Shown one piece after another: positions 36,956 through 45,364 of a stretch of DNA of 47,834 bases. Positions within the stretch are counted from its first letter, which is position 1; each line of letters begins with the position of its first letter. Where the stretch lies: contig JAAFJY010000042.1 in the NCBI GenBank assembly GCA_013299105.1, positions 1-47,834 of the forward strand, written 5' to 3'. The DNA comes from Chitinophagales bacterium (GTDB lineage: Bacteria > Bacteroidota > Bacteroidia > Chitinophagales > Saprospiraceae). Under the pieces are notes generated by a model. It had not been told where the DNA came from. It worked only from the letters and a program-made list of their open reading frames with translations, and made no database searches. Both the position numbers and the translations under genes were made by a program.

Positions 36956-37945
36956 CTATGTTGGAAAAATAAAATCCCTGAATTGGAAAACCAGGATCAA
37001 TGCCATCCACATGAGGTGAAGAAGATCTGCCCAGCGGCGGTTCATTTCTTGTAAATTCATGCCAGAGAGCAGGCCTAGCGGAGCAGCCATGATCAGCAAA
37101 TGAGCCGTACTGAGTTGAACCTGGAAAGGCAAGGTCAAAATTGCGATCAAAGGACCCCAGTACAACAGATTGATGCGGCGCTGAGATTGAATCACTCGCT
37201 TGAGCATAAAGTTATTTTGCTTGCTCAAGGCTACTAGCAAGACAATCAGCCAGACCAACCACATCAAGAGGCTGCCAAAATATACGATTTCATTGCTCCA
37301 CTTGAACCAAGCGAACGCTTCGCTGAACTGTAAGCGCCGGAATAACTCGTATTGGTCGAACATGAACGATAAAACTCCCAATAAAAAATAAGTCGTTAGT
37401 AGGCCGATCACAACCATCAGGCGCTCGCGAAGCACAAAGCCCCTTAGCATATTGAGCCCCCGAAACAGCAAAAGGATAAAAATCAGGTAAACGGGATAGA
37501 AAAAACTAGCCAAGGCCAGGAAAAAACCCGCATTGAAGAGGCGGTCAGCCACCGTATTGCGCTTGAAGGTGTCCATTACTTCGTACAGAGCAAGGATCAA
37601 AAAGATATTTGCCAAATGAATGGGCGAAATAAAACCCGCTTGTGGGATGCTGCAACTCAAAAGCACGTAAGCCAAACCAGGAATCATGCTGATCTCACGC
37701 GAAAGCCTGAACGAAAGGTCTAGGTAATTCAATAAAAAAGCTCCGAATCCTATTACTACTATCCCAGCAACCCAGGCAATCGTATTGTTACCTTGGAAAA
37801 AATGTGTCAACCAAACGTAGCCAATGCCACTAGAAGTGGGCTGCCATATCCGCCCCTGCAAAATGGGTGCCGACAGCAAAACAGCAGCATAAAACAGCAG
37901 CAAAATATTGGTAATCAATTGGTTGGTTCGGAATATTGCGAGCAC
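36956..37945 (-). CDS. DUF6427 family inner-membrane protein
   Basis: 329 residues with about ten hydrophobic spans (for example ITNILLLFYAAVLLSAPIL, AWVAGIVVIGFGAFLLNYLD and LLTTYFLLGVLSFMF). The RTNQLITNILLLFY start and R-rich internal loops fit the DUF6427 family of Bacteroidota. Function is unknown. The start is a GTG at 37945; no in-frame ATG is available nearby. Three overlapping -7-like boxes (TACTTTTG, TACATTTG, TAGTTTTG) lie at 37959-37987 on this strand, immediately upstream. Confidence 0.7.
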   Translation of the reverse strand: MLAIFRTNQLITNILLLFYAAVLLSAPILQGRIWQPTSSGIGYVWLTHFFQGNNTIAWVAGIVVIGFGAFLLNYLDLSFRLSREISMIPGLAYVLLSCSIPQAGFISPIHLANIFLILALYEVMDTFKRNTVADRLFNAGFFLALASFFYPVYLIFILLLFRGLNMLRGFVLRERLMVVIGLLTTYFLLGVLSFMFDQYELFRRLQFSEAFAWFKWSNEIVYFGSLLMWLVWLIVLLVALSKQNNFMLKRVIQSQRRINLLYWGPLIAILTLPFQVQLSTAHLLIMAAPLGLLSGMNLQEMNRRWADLLHLMWMALILVFQFRDFIFPT

Positions 37946-38321
37946 AACGTCGTCTTTTTACAAAAGTATTTGTCAAATGTACAAAACTATCCCCGAAGGG
38001 TTGTGGATTTTTAACGCATAATCCGCAAAAAGGTACAAGTCTGGTAGCTCGTTCTTTCGTCAGTTAAATGTAAATTTCCAAGACAAATACCGTTAACAGG
38101 GGCTTACAGCCGTTTACAATAAGCAGGGTACAAATAGTGTTTTTAATTTTGTTTAAACTGAGATGTCAGTAGTTCTTCTAAACTCCTCAACATCTCAACT
38201 CCTCAACTTTTTGTATCTCTGCCCCGATCAGTGCGTCATAATTCAGGTATCAATGTCCGCTGAATGATTAGAAACCGCTTTAAAACAGTTTCTTAGGCCG
38301 ATTGATCCCAAAACCGTTGCT
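37946..38321. other. Divergent gap DUF6427 / PD40 gene
   Basis: No gene. Minus-strand -7-like boxes are at 37959-37987, an ACTCCTCAAC word repeat at 38181-38207, and a TATCTCTG (one mismatch to TAnnTTTG) at 38214-38221. The remaining sequence shows nothing recognisable. Confidence 0.5.
38181..38207. repeat. ACTCCTCAAC word repeat, copy 1
   Basis: ACTCCTCAAC, then ATCTCA, then ACTCCTCAAC again. The same word, in both orientations, makes the terminator at 40389, and a degenerate copy is at 44185. A -7-like box starts 7 nt after it. Confidence 0.65.
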
Positions 38322-40382
38322 ATGCGAAACCAATACTTTTGGACGACCTTATTGTTGTTGTTTTCTTGTTTCAGTGCTGTATTTGCACAGGATTTGAGCG
38401 CCGATTTGAAAAAACGGGCCAAGGATTTTTATTTGGTCAACAAGTACAAGGAAGCGCAAAGTGTTTTGTTGCAAATCAAAAAAAACCGACAGGACGACAA
38501 GGAAACCAAACTGCTCTTGGCCCTCAGCACTTACCACCTCAACCAACTCAAAGAAGCCGAACCGCTGTTGAAAAGCATCCTTGAAACGGAAAAATCGCCA
38601 TTTCCTGAAACTTGGTTGTACCTGGGCAAGGTTTACCACGACCGTCACGAGTTCAATAAAGCCAACGAGTACTACAAGCTGTACCTCAAGGCCATCCCTG
38701 CTGACCACCACAACCGCCTTGCAGTGCGTGATGACATTCGCCGAGCAGCCCAAGGCATCAAGTTGCAATACCGCCAGCCCAAGGCCATCGTCGAAAACCT
38801 GGGGCCTCGCATCAATACCCCATACGATGAATTTGGCCCCCTGACCAGCCCTAATTTTGGCGATCGCTTATATTTTTCCAGTGTGCGGCCTGGCAACGCG
38901 GGGGGCTCACGCAACAATTTTGGCCAAATCGACGAAGTAATGGGCCGCAACAGCAGCGATATTTTCACCAGCCAACTGAGTGCTGGGACTTGGTCGCCTC
39001 CACAGCCCATGCATTACCTGCTCAATAGCCCCAAGCACGAGGTGATCTTGGATTTCAATCCTTCTGGCAAAGCGCTGATTTATTTCAAAGGTTCGTCTTA
39101 TACCCAAGGTGAAATTTTGGTCGACACCATTAAAGCGGGGATACGTACCCTTACATCCGATCCTTTCCTGGGCCCCGTTGATGCATTAGCGGGCTTGAGT
39201 TCAGCGCATTTTGTGGCCGATACCCTGGTGATTTTTGCTAGTCAAAGGCCCGGAGGATTCGGTGGCCTGGATTTGTACAAAACCGTTTTCAAGGCAGGTC
39301 GCTGGACTTCGCCCCAAAATCTGGGGGCTGACATCAACACTCCTTTCGACGAAACCACCCCTTTTATCGCCCGCGATGGTCGAACATTGTATTACAGTTC
39401 CAACCAGCCCAATGGTAGCATGGGTGGCTTTGATGTGTTCCGCACCCAGTATTACCCTGCCCTCAATCGTTGGTTGGCTCCGGACAATCTCGGTGTACCT
39501 GTCAATTCGGCTGCCGATGACACCCATTTCCGCTTGGCCCGCGATGGCTATACCGCCTATTTTGCCTCTACCCGCAAAGATGGCTATGGCGAACGCGATA
39601 TTTACGCGGCTTATTTCTTCGATTACTTGCACGAAATGACTGCGCCGGTCTACAACAGCTCTCCGATTACTTCCACCACTGCGGAGGGAGGAGATTTGGC
39701 CATTCGTGGGCAAGTATTGAACCTCAAGCCCCTGTTTTTCAACCAAGACGGCCAATGGGCCCAAGGCAAAGAGCAAGAGCAGTTGATGGAAATGGTGAAA
39801 ATCCTAAAACAATATCCTCAACTCACGCTCTGCATCACGGGTACTTCCAGGCAAGAACTGGCCACCACGTCCCGCATGTACAGCGGCCTGAAGAGTGTAG
39901 AGTTTTTGGCCAAACACCTGGTCAGCTTGGGCTTGCCTGCGGGCTCGATCCAGCTACGAGGGGTACCCCCACCGGCTGATTTCACCAACTTCAAAGCGGT
40001 ACACTTTCAGGTGAGCGGCTTGAGCGAGCTGCCTTTGAAAGTGAACGCTGAAAACTGGTTGGGCAAGGAATCGAATGAAAAAGGTTTGTACTTCCGCCTG
40101 CAAATTGCGCAGGCTGCGGGCTTGTTCCAACACCCGCTCTTGTCGAAAGACCCAGAGGCTGGCGTGGAGCGCTCGTTTTCAAACGGTATTTACCTCTACA
40201 CCTTGGGCAAATACAGTACTTACGCAGAAGCTAAAACTGCTCAAGAGCGCATGGCCGCCCAATTGAGCGCTGGCGGTAGCGAGATCATCCCTTATTACCA
40301 TGGCCAGCGACTGAACCGTGAAAATGCCGGGCCTCTAAGCGGGCAATACCCTGATTTGCTGAGTTGGCTGGAGAAAAAATGA
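38322..40382 (+). CDS. TPR-PD40-OmpA-SPOR envelope protein (PorE-like)
   Basis: 686 residues: signal peptide (1-22), TPR repeats (about 27-130), a PD40/WD40-like propeller (about 155-435, repeats of the type GRTLYYSSNQPNGSMGGFDVF), an OmpA-C-like domain (about 470-548) and a SPOR-like domain (about 588-665). It resembles T9SS component PorE, which has TPR, WD40 and OmpA parts and anchors the machinery to peptidoglycan. Here the OmpA peptidoglycan site is altered: the usual GHTD reads GTSR, and the conserved Arg is Lys. The C-terminal SPOR domain could supply glycan binding instead. A T9SS role is inference. A hairpin terminator follows. Confidence 0.78.
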   Translation: MRNQYFWTTLLLLFSCFSAVFAQDLSADLKKRAKDFYLVNKYKEAQSVLLQIKKNRQDDKETKLLLALSTYHLNQLKEAEPLLKSILETEKSPFPETWLYLGKVYHDRHEFNKANEYYKLYLKAIPADHHNRLAVRDDIRRAAQGIKLQYRQPKAIVENLGPRINTPYDEFGPLTSPNFGDRLYFSSVRPGNAGGSRNNFGQIDEVMGRNSSDIFTSQLSAGTWSPPQPMHYLLNSPKHEVILDFNPSGKALIYFKGSSYTQGEILVDTIKAGIRTLTSDPFLGPVDALAGLSSAHFVADTLVIFASQRPGGFGGLDLYKTVFKAGRWTSPQNLGADINTPFDETTPFIARDGRTLYYSSNQPNGSMGGFDVFRTQYYPALNRWLAPDNLGVPVNSAADDTHFRLARDGYTAYFASTRKDGYGERDIYAAYFFDYLHEMTAPVYNSSPITSTTAEGGDLAIRGQVLNLKPLFFNQDGQWAQGKEQEQLMEMVKILKQYPQLTLCITGTSRQELATTSRMYSGLKSVEFLAKHLVSLGLPAGSIQLRGVPPPADFTNFKAVHFQVSGLSELPLKVNAENWLGKESNEKGLYFRLQIAQAAGLFQHPLLSKDPEAGVERSFSNGIYLYTLGKYSTYAEAKTAQERMAAQLSAGGSEIIPYYHGQRLNRENAGPLSGQYPDLLSWLEKK

Positions 40383-40388
40383 TCCGAG

Positions 40389-40422
40389 TTGAGGAGTTGA
40401 GAAGTCCCAACTCCTCAATTTT
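40389..40422 (+). terminator. Terminator made from the ACTCCTCAA word repeat
   Basis: TTGAGGAGTTG and CAACTCCTCAA, 11 perfect pairs with an 8-nt loop, then TTTT. It lies 7 nt past the PD40 gene stop and just before the convergent DUF4345 stop. Confidence 0.7.
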
Positions 40423-40425
40423 CCG

Positions 40426-40827
40426 TTAAATCGCAACCAATTGCTGGCGATTGATCGCCCGGTAAAGCAACAAAGACACAATCAACACAAAACTCTCCAC
40501 AAACAACCACTGGGTCACAAAACCATTGGGTTGGCCGTCCAGTGACAGGCTTAGGAGCCGACCTACCACAAAACCACCACTGTAAAGGATGCTCAGGATC
40601 AGCCCTGTAGCCTGGCCCCTGAAGGCACTGTAGGCCAGGAACAAGCCAAAAAACAGGTTTACTCCACCGTAATAAGCGCGGATGGAGTTGAGCGCACTCG
40701 GATTATCGAGGCTGATGCCCACATTGCCCATCACTGCTTGTGGGTTTAATAGGGCCTGGATGGCGACATTGAGAAAAGCAAGGCCAATCAATACCAAAAA
40801 GGCTTTAGTGATTGTATTTGTACGCAT
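40426..40827 (-). CDS. DUF4345 family membrane protein
   Basis: 133 residues with four membrane spans (about 8-28, 48-68, 73-93, 105-125), and the family sequence NSIRAYYGGVNLFFGLFLAYSAF in the second span, followed by GGFVVGRLLSLSLDG. These are the conserved parts of DUF4345. Function is unknown. The ATG at 40827 has no visible promoter box within 60 nt. It is convergent with the PD40 gene and shares its terminator region. Confidence 0.82.
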   Translation of the reverse strand: MRTNTITKAFLVLIGLAFLNVAIQALLNPQAVMGNVGISLDNPSALNSIRAYYGGVNLFFGLFLAYSAFRGQATGLILSILYSGGFVVGRLLSLSLDGQPNGFVTQWLFVESFVLIVSLLLYRAINRQQLVAI

Positions 40828-41339
40828 GGCAGTATATTTTAGTTGTAAAAGCTTAACCTGCTCCTATTTCGGCCAAAAAAGGTCAATTCTCACCCCCTCT
40901 TCGCCATTTTTTTCGCCAATGCTGGGCATTGACTGCAAAAAAAAGGCTTGATGGAACGAAAATTACCTGCTTTTTTGTCTCGAAACCGCTTGGCTAAGTT
41001 TTTACTTTTGGTGAAAAAATGTACTGCAAAAATAGCGGCTTGAAAAGCTGTAATTTCTTGACTGGCGTCAAGGATTTATAGTGGTACGAATACAAATACC
41101 TCTTGGAACTTGGTACGAATTTGAACCACTAGCAATCCTGAAAATCCTAATAATCCTCAAAACTTCTACGAAGTTTATAGTGCGTTGAGAACTAAATAAT
41201 AACCTATTATTCTAGTCCCACGTCTCCTGACGGGGACTCCCTGATGTGCGTCTCCTGACGCATTGGCGAGCTCGAATCATCCATTAATGCTCTTTAAATG
41301 GGCGCTTATTTTGTTCCTGGGCCACTAGTCAAAATAGCG
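40828..41339. other. 510-bp gap with hairpins and word repeats
   Basis: No gene. From 41139 on it is dense in repeats: three ATCCT words (about 41142-41165), hairpin AAACTTC-tac-GAAGTTT (41160-41176), hairpin AATAATA-acc-TATTATT (about 41196-41212), and two hairpins sharing the 12-mer CGTCTCCTGACG (41215-41261). 40828-41138 shows nothing recognisable apart from A/T-rich runs. Confidence 0.55.
41215..41261. repeat. Twin hairpins with identical 12-mer core
   Basis: CGTCTCCTGACG occurs at 41221-41232 and 41249-41260. The first is extended by GTCCC/GGGAC, the second by GCGTC/GACGC, so each folds into its own stem with the loop TCCT. Confidence 0.7.
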
Positions 41340-41555
41340 TTATCCAACTGAATCTTTACTGATTAAAAACTTCAATTTTTTGCCTGAAAAAGTCTGTTTT
41401 TTTGCTTTGGGGGCGTTCCAGATCAACTTGGCAGCTACGAAATGCTCCATGTACGCTGCATTTTGCTCCAACAAGTCGAATAGCAGGAGCTGTTGTTCCG
41501 GGCTCGCTTCACCGTTCAGGTACAATGCTAGTAGTGACCAAAAATCGAGTTGCAT
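41340..41555 (-). pseudogene. Small FecR-like anti-sigma N-terminal fragment
   Basis: 71 residues. LLALYLNGEASPEQQLLLFD and the following LLEQNAAYMEHFVAAKLIW match the N-terminal helical domain of FecR-type anti-sigma factors (LLxxYLxGExSPEExxxL...). After it the chain turns basic (KAKKQTFSGKKLKF) and stops. The transmembrane and FecR domains are missing, and no sigma factor gene is adjacent. It is either a truncated relic or a small free-standing sigma-binding protein. The ATG is at 41555. Confidence 0.5.
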
Positions 41556-41660
41556 TTTATGCTTTCTAATATAGACTATATAATGCCCAAAAGACCCCTA
41601 ATGTTTGGAGGAAATGCACAAAATGGATAAGTATTTCTCTTGTAGCCCCTAAACCTGATG

Positions 41661-42341
41661 CTACTCCCCAATCAAAGCATAAAACCCCGCCCGGTAAGTA
41701 TCCGAAATAGGAATGCGGACATTGTTGATTTTGATGCGGTCTTTTTCAATGGCTTCGATTTTTTCAATGGCCACCATAAACGACTTGTGTACCCGACAAA
41801 TGCGCTGCGGGGACAACTCTTTTTCAAACTCCAGGAAGGTTTGCAAGGTCATGATCCGCTTGCTTGGGGTGTGTATGCGGCGATAATCGCCCATGCCTTC
41901 GATGTAAAGGATCTCGTCGATCAGGATTTTTTCCAGGCGGTTTTCGGTTTTGACAAAAATGTAAGATTTGTCGCTGTTGGTTTCGGTTTTGGCTTGTAAT
42001 TCCTGCGCACGCCCGACCGCTTGTACGAAGCGCTCAAAAGTGTAGGGTTTGAGCAAATAATCACTCACTTTCAGTTCAAAACCCTTCACGGCATACTCGT
42101 GGTAAGCGGTGGTGAGGATCACCTGGCTTTTGATGCAAGCAGTTTCCAGCAGTTGAATTCCCGAAAAAGCGCCCAAGTGGATGTCTAAAAAAATCAGGTC
42201 AACTGGATTTTGCTGCAGAAAAGCCAGTCCATCCAGTGCATTGTCAAAACAGGCTAGGAGTTTCAGCAAAGGTAGTTTCTGTACATAATTCCGCGCCCTT
42301 TCCTGGGCCAAGGGCTCGTCTTCAATGATGATACAGCGCAT
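41661..42341 (-). CDS. LytTR-family response regulator
   Basis: 226 residues. Receiver domain 1-120: acidic pocket E7/D8, phospho-acceptor D53 (LIFLDIHLG), and the Lys of YLLKPYTF. The LytTR DNA-binding domain is at about 132-226 (SYIFVKTENRLEKILIDEIL, then RRIHTPSKRIMTLQTFLEFE and RICRVHKSFMV). It is phosphorylated by the LytS-type kinase encoded immediately upstream, with which it overlaps by 20 nt. The target genes are unknown; the operon's ABC exporter is a natural candidate. Last gene of a four-gene operon. Confidence 0.92.
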   Translation of the reverse strand: MRCIIIEDEPLAQERARNYVQKLPLLKLLACFDNALDGLAFLQQNPVDLIFLDIHLGAFSGIQLLETACIKSQVILTTAYHEYAVKGFELKVSDYLLKPYTFERFVQAVGRAQELQAKTETNSDKSYIFVKTENRLEKILIDEILYIEGMGDYRRIHTPSKRIMTLQTFLEFEKELSPQRICRVHKSFMVAIEKIEAIEKDRIKINNVRIPISDTYRAGFYALIGE

Positions 42342-43392
42342 GTTGTGCCAAGTTTAAGATTAAGTTTACAGCATAGCGAGCGCCGTCGTCGCTGAATTGC
42401 AGCTCGGCATGTGGGTACAACAAGTCCAGGCGCTTGGCCATTAGGCTATTGCCCAAGCCTCCAAAACGGGTTTGTGGCCGTACTGACAAATAGCGGTTGG
42501 AACAGTTAAAGTACAAGTGCTCGTTTTCGATATTGATTCTCAATACAATGGCTTCCTTGCCTTTGACCCCATCCGCAAATTTAAAGGCGTTTTCTACCAA
42601 GGGTATGAGCACCATGGGCGCGATTTCCAGTTCTTCAGCCTCGCCACGCCGTTCAAAATGGACAAAATTGAGGTCTGCATGGCGGATTTTTTGCAAGTCG
42701 ATGTAGCGCTGCAAGTAGTCTAGTTCTTTTTGGAGCGGGATTTTATCGGTTTTGGTTTCGTAAAGCATGAAGCGCATCATCTCCGAGAGCTTGTTGAGGT
42801 ACGCCGAGGCTTTGTCCGCATCTTTGCCAATCAACACGTCGATGTTATTGATGGTATTGAACAAAAAATGGGGATCTAGTTGGGATTTTACCAGGGCTAA
42901 TTCGGTTTCAAAGTTCTTTTTACTCAGCTCTTCTTTCCACTTCAATTCAATGTACCAGCGGATAAAACCTCGGATGATCAAGCCCATGCCACCGTTGAGC
43001 AAAGCAATGATAAAGGTGACGATGCTGAGTTCGAGCGCTGGTGTCCACTCTTTGTTCAACATTGGCAGGCCGAGATCGGCAAATGAAAGCAAAACCATAA
43101 AAAGGACCCCAATCAAGCCGCATGCATAAGCACTGAGAAAACCCATCAAAAACAAGAGCAGAATTTTTTTTCGGCTCAAAAAACGAGAAAAAAGAACGGT
43201 GTAAAAGGTGTAAAAACCAAAGACGGCGGGTACAACCGTAAAAGCTCCGAAAAAAATATAGTATTTGTTGCCTTCAAATATTCCTTTTCCTGGTTCGACG
43301 CCAATTCTCATGAAGATGAAGAACAATAGCATCAACAGTAGGTACAGCAGCCAATAGCCAATGTGAATCAGTGCCAATACCGACTTGCTCAT
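42322..43392 (-). CDS. LytS-type sensor histidine kinase
   Basis: 356 residues. Four membrane spans (about 8-28, 45-68, 78-105, 120-142) are followed by the His_kinase domain. The phospho-acceptor is His175 in LDPHFLFNTIN. The N box is LVENAFKFADGVKG and the G box region GGLGNSLMAKRL, a slightly unusual form of the normal GxGLxN. There is no periplasmic sensor domain, so it probably senses through its membrane part or the neighbouring ABC transporter, as in BceS-like systems. The start ATG overlaps the permease stop (ATGA). Confidence 0.9.
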   Translation of the reverse strand: MSKSVLALIHIGYWLLYLLLMLLFFIFMRIGVEPGKGIFEGNKYYIFFGAFTVVPAVFGFYTFYTVLFSRFLSRKKILLLFLMGFLSAYACGLIGVLFMVLLSFADLGLPMLNKEWTPALELSIVTFIIALLNGGMGLIIRGFIRWYIELKWKEELSKKNFETELALVKSQLDPHFLFNTINNIDVLIGKDADKASAYLNKLSEMMRFMLYETKTDKIPLQKELDYLQRYIDLQKIRHADLNFVHFERRGEAEELEIAPMVLIPLVENAFKFADGVKGKEAIVLRINIENEHLYFNCSNRYLSVRPQTRFGGLGNSLMAKRLDLLYPHAELQFSDDGARYAVNLILNLAQHALYHH

Positions 43393-44168
43393 CCCTTGTC
43401 CCGTTTAAAAATGTACAAAATATAGGCCAAAACAATAAATACCAAGGTATAACCCAGGGCCCAATGGTGGATATTCACCGCTTGAGTGGCCTGCATTTTG
43501 ATACCGCGCATGATGAAAAAATTGTAAGGAGTGTAGGCGTAGGGAATCCAGTAGCCGTGTTTCCACTCCGCCCCGATCAAGGCTGCAATGACCAAGCCCA
43601 AGCCCAGCCCCAAGGGGATCATAAAGTTACGAAATTGTAGGCTGATGAGGTATTGCAAAGCGATGACGGGTAAAGAACAGATGAAAAAATTGTAACTGGT
43701 ATCCCAAAAAAAGCGCAATGGAAATTTTTCTTTGGGCAGATCCACATCGCTGAACAACAATGAAGGCAAAATGCCCGCCAAGAACATGCCAAGGTTGAAA
43801 AGGAGCATAAATTGGAGCATCATGGTCAAAATGACACTCAGTTTGCTCACAAAAATGGTACTGAATGCCTGCGGCGTGGTATGTACCTGTTTCCAGGTGT
43901 TGTTGCGGTATTCAAGCTGGGTAATCAGGCTGGCGGCCAAAACCACGCCCATGGGCAGCAGAAAGAGGGACATGATTTGCCAGTTGTTGCCAGCAAAGGT
44001 TTCCCAATAGCGTGGGTCATCCATTCTGGCTCCCAGTTGCTGGTGGTGGACACAACGGCCAATGAGTTGGAGACCGGGAATGAAAAACCCGCCGATGATA
44101 ACCAGCCAGGCGGCCAGGCTGCGGCGCGTCTTGAGCCATTCGGATTGGATACTATGGATGAGTTGCAT
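43389..44168 (-). CDS. ABC-2 type transporter permease
   Basis: 259 residues with six predicted membrane spans (about 18-38, 60-85, 108-132, 155-178, 185-205, 235-255). The N-terminal IHSIQSEWLKTRRSLAAWLV is typical of ABC-2 permeases of lantibiotic/bacitracin-type exporters. It forms the membrane part of the exporter with the ATPase at 44226. It overlaps the kinase start by 4 nt, which indicates translational coupling. The substrate is unknown. Confidence 0.88.
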   Translation of the reverse strand: MQLIHSIQSEWLKTRRSLAAWLVIIGGFFIPGLQLIGRCVHHQQLGARMDDPRYWETFAGNNWQIMSLFLLPMGVVLAASLITQLEYRNNTWKQVHTTPQAFSTIFVSKLSVILTMMLQFMLLFNLGMFLAGILPSLLFSDVDLPKEKFPLRFFWDTSYNFFICSLPVIALQYLISLQFRNFMIPLGLGLGLVIAALIGAEWKHGYWIPYAYTPYNFFIMRGIKMQATQAVNIHHWALGYTLVFIVLAYILYIFKRDKG

Positions 44169-44184
44169 GTTTATTAAGTTTAAA

Positions 44185-44207
44185 GTTGAGGGGTTGAAAT
44201 GTTGAAG
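44185..44207. repeat. Degenerate GTTGAGGGGTTGA word repeat
   Basis: GTTGAGGGGTTGAAATGTTGAAG lies between the permease start and the ATPase stop. It is a weak copy of the ACTCCTCAAC family seen at 38181 and 40389. Confidence 0.4.
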
Positions 44208-44225
44208 AGAGGGGACTAGCGCCGT

Positions 44226-45128
44226 TTACTTGATCAGGTTCATAAAAATGGTTTCTAGGTCGTTTTGGGCGGCTTGGATTTGGTAAACGGGGATTCCTGC
44301 CTGCACCAATTGGCGATTCAGCTCGGCAATCAAGGCTCTATCGTGAATAGGGACTGACACTTGTCCATTTTCCAATTTCGCGGCTGCGTGCTGGCTTTGG
44401 ATGATTTGTAAAGCTTTTGCACCATCGCCAGTGTCGAATTGTATGCCGCTGCTTTGTTGCTGCCGTTTTTTCAATTCGTCTAAAGTGCCTTCAAACAGCA
44501 TTTGGCCCAAGTGAATGATGCCCACATGGGTAGCCAGTTTTTCGACCTCGCTCAACAGGTGGCTCGATACCAAGATGCTGATGCCTAGCTCGCGGTTGAG
44601 AGTTTTGAGCAATTCGCGCATTTCTACGATGCCACCGGGGTCCAAACCATTGGTGGGCTCGTCCAAGATTAGGATCGAAGGTTGGTGCAAAAGAGCAGCA
44701 GCCAGGCCCAGGCGTTGTTTCATGCCCAAGGAAAATTGGCCTGCTTTCTTTTTGCCAGTATGTCCCAATCCTACCAAGTCTAGGACTTCTTCAATGCGGG
44801 TGCTGGGACACTGGTAAACTTTTTGCCACACTTTCAGGTTCTCCATCGCAGTGAGTTGAGCGTACACCGAAGGATTCTCGATCAACGAGCCGATTTTACT
44901 CAACAAGGCCTCGCGGTGCGGGGCAAAAGGCTTGCCCAGAATCTTGATTTCGCCGCTTTGTTGGCGCAACAATCCCAAAATCAGGCGCAGAGTGGTGGTT
45001 TTTCCTGCCCCATTGGGGCCTAAAAAGCCGTAAATACTGCCTTCGGGCACTTTTAGGCTCACTTCCTTAAGGACTTGTTCGGCCCTCGAATAATGGTGCG
45101 AAAGTTGGTTGATTTCAATACAAGACAT
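44226..45128 (-). CDS. ABC transporter ATP-binding protein
   Basis: 300 residues. Walker A is GPNGAGKTT (37-45), the signature FSLGMKQR (about 137-144) and Walker B ILILDEPTNGLDP, followed by the switch His in LVSSHLLSEVE. The C-terminal ~80-residue extension is typical of BcrA/NatA-like exporters. First gene of the operon ATPase-permease-kinase-regulator. The ATG at 45128 begins the family N-terminus. A -7 box TACCTTTG is 20 nt upstream. Confidence 0.93.
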   Translation of the reverse strand: MSCIEINQLSHHYSRAEQVLKEVSLKVPEGSIYGFLGPNGAGKTTTLRLILGLLRQQSGEIKILGKPFAPHREALLSKIGSLIENPSVYAQLTAMENLKVWQKVYQCPSTRIEEVLDLVGLGHTGKKKAGQFSLGMKQRLGLAAALLHQPSILILDEPTNGLDPGGIVEMRELLKTLNRELGISILVSSHLLSEVEKLATHVGIIHLGQMLFEGTLDELKKRQQQSSGIQFDTGDGAKALQIIQSQHAAAKLENGQVSVPIHDRALIAELNRQLVQAGIPVYQIQAAQNDLETIFMNLIK

Positions 45129-45148
45129 ATCGGGTGATTTCTTGATGA

Positions 45149-45156
45149 CAAAGGTA
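45149..45156 (-). promoter_or_regulatory. -7 element TACCTTTG for ABC/two-component operon
   Basis: An exact TAnnTTTG match on the minus strand, predicting a leader of about 14 nt before the ATG at 45128. No -33 TTTG was seen. Confidence 0.55.
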
Positions 45157-45364
45157 TAGACCTGATATGATGGGAAAAAAAACGATAGACTAGTTGGCCC
45201 AAATGATCGGTGAAAGAGGGGCAATTATCTGCTTATCCAAGGCGTGCAGATTTTTTCTCCCTCTTCTGAAATACTTTTCCGCTTATTTATACTAATATTT
45301 GCAGTAAATAATAGCGGACTTTTTTGGGCAAAGCCTCCGAGCCTGTCCTCACTGAAACATTCAT

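Noticed and set aside
41215-41261. Possible CRISPR mini-array
   Set aside because: There are only two 12-bp copies, each internally palindromic, and no cas genes nearby.
41661-45128. Bacitracin/lantibiotic resistance exporter (BceAB-RS) by name
   Set aside because: The gene order is suggestive, but the permease is a short six-span ABC-2 type without the large extracellular domain of BceB, and the kinase is LytS-type.
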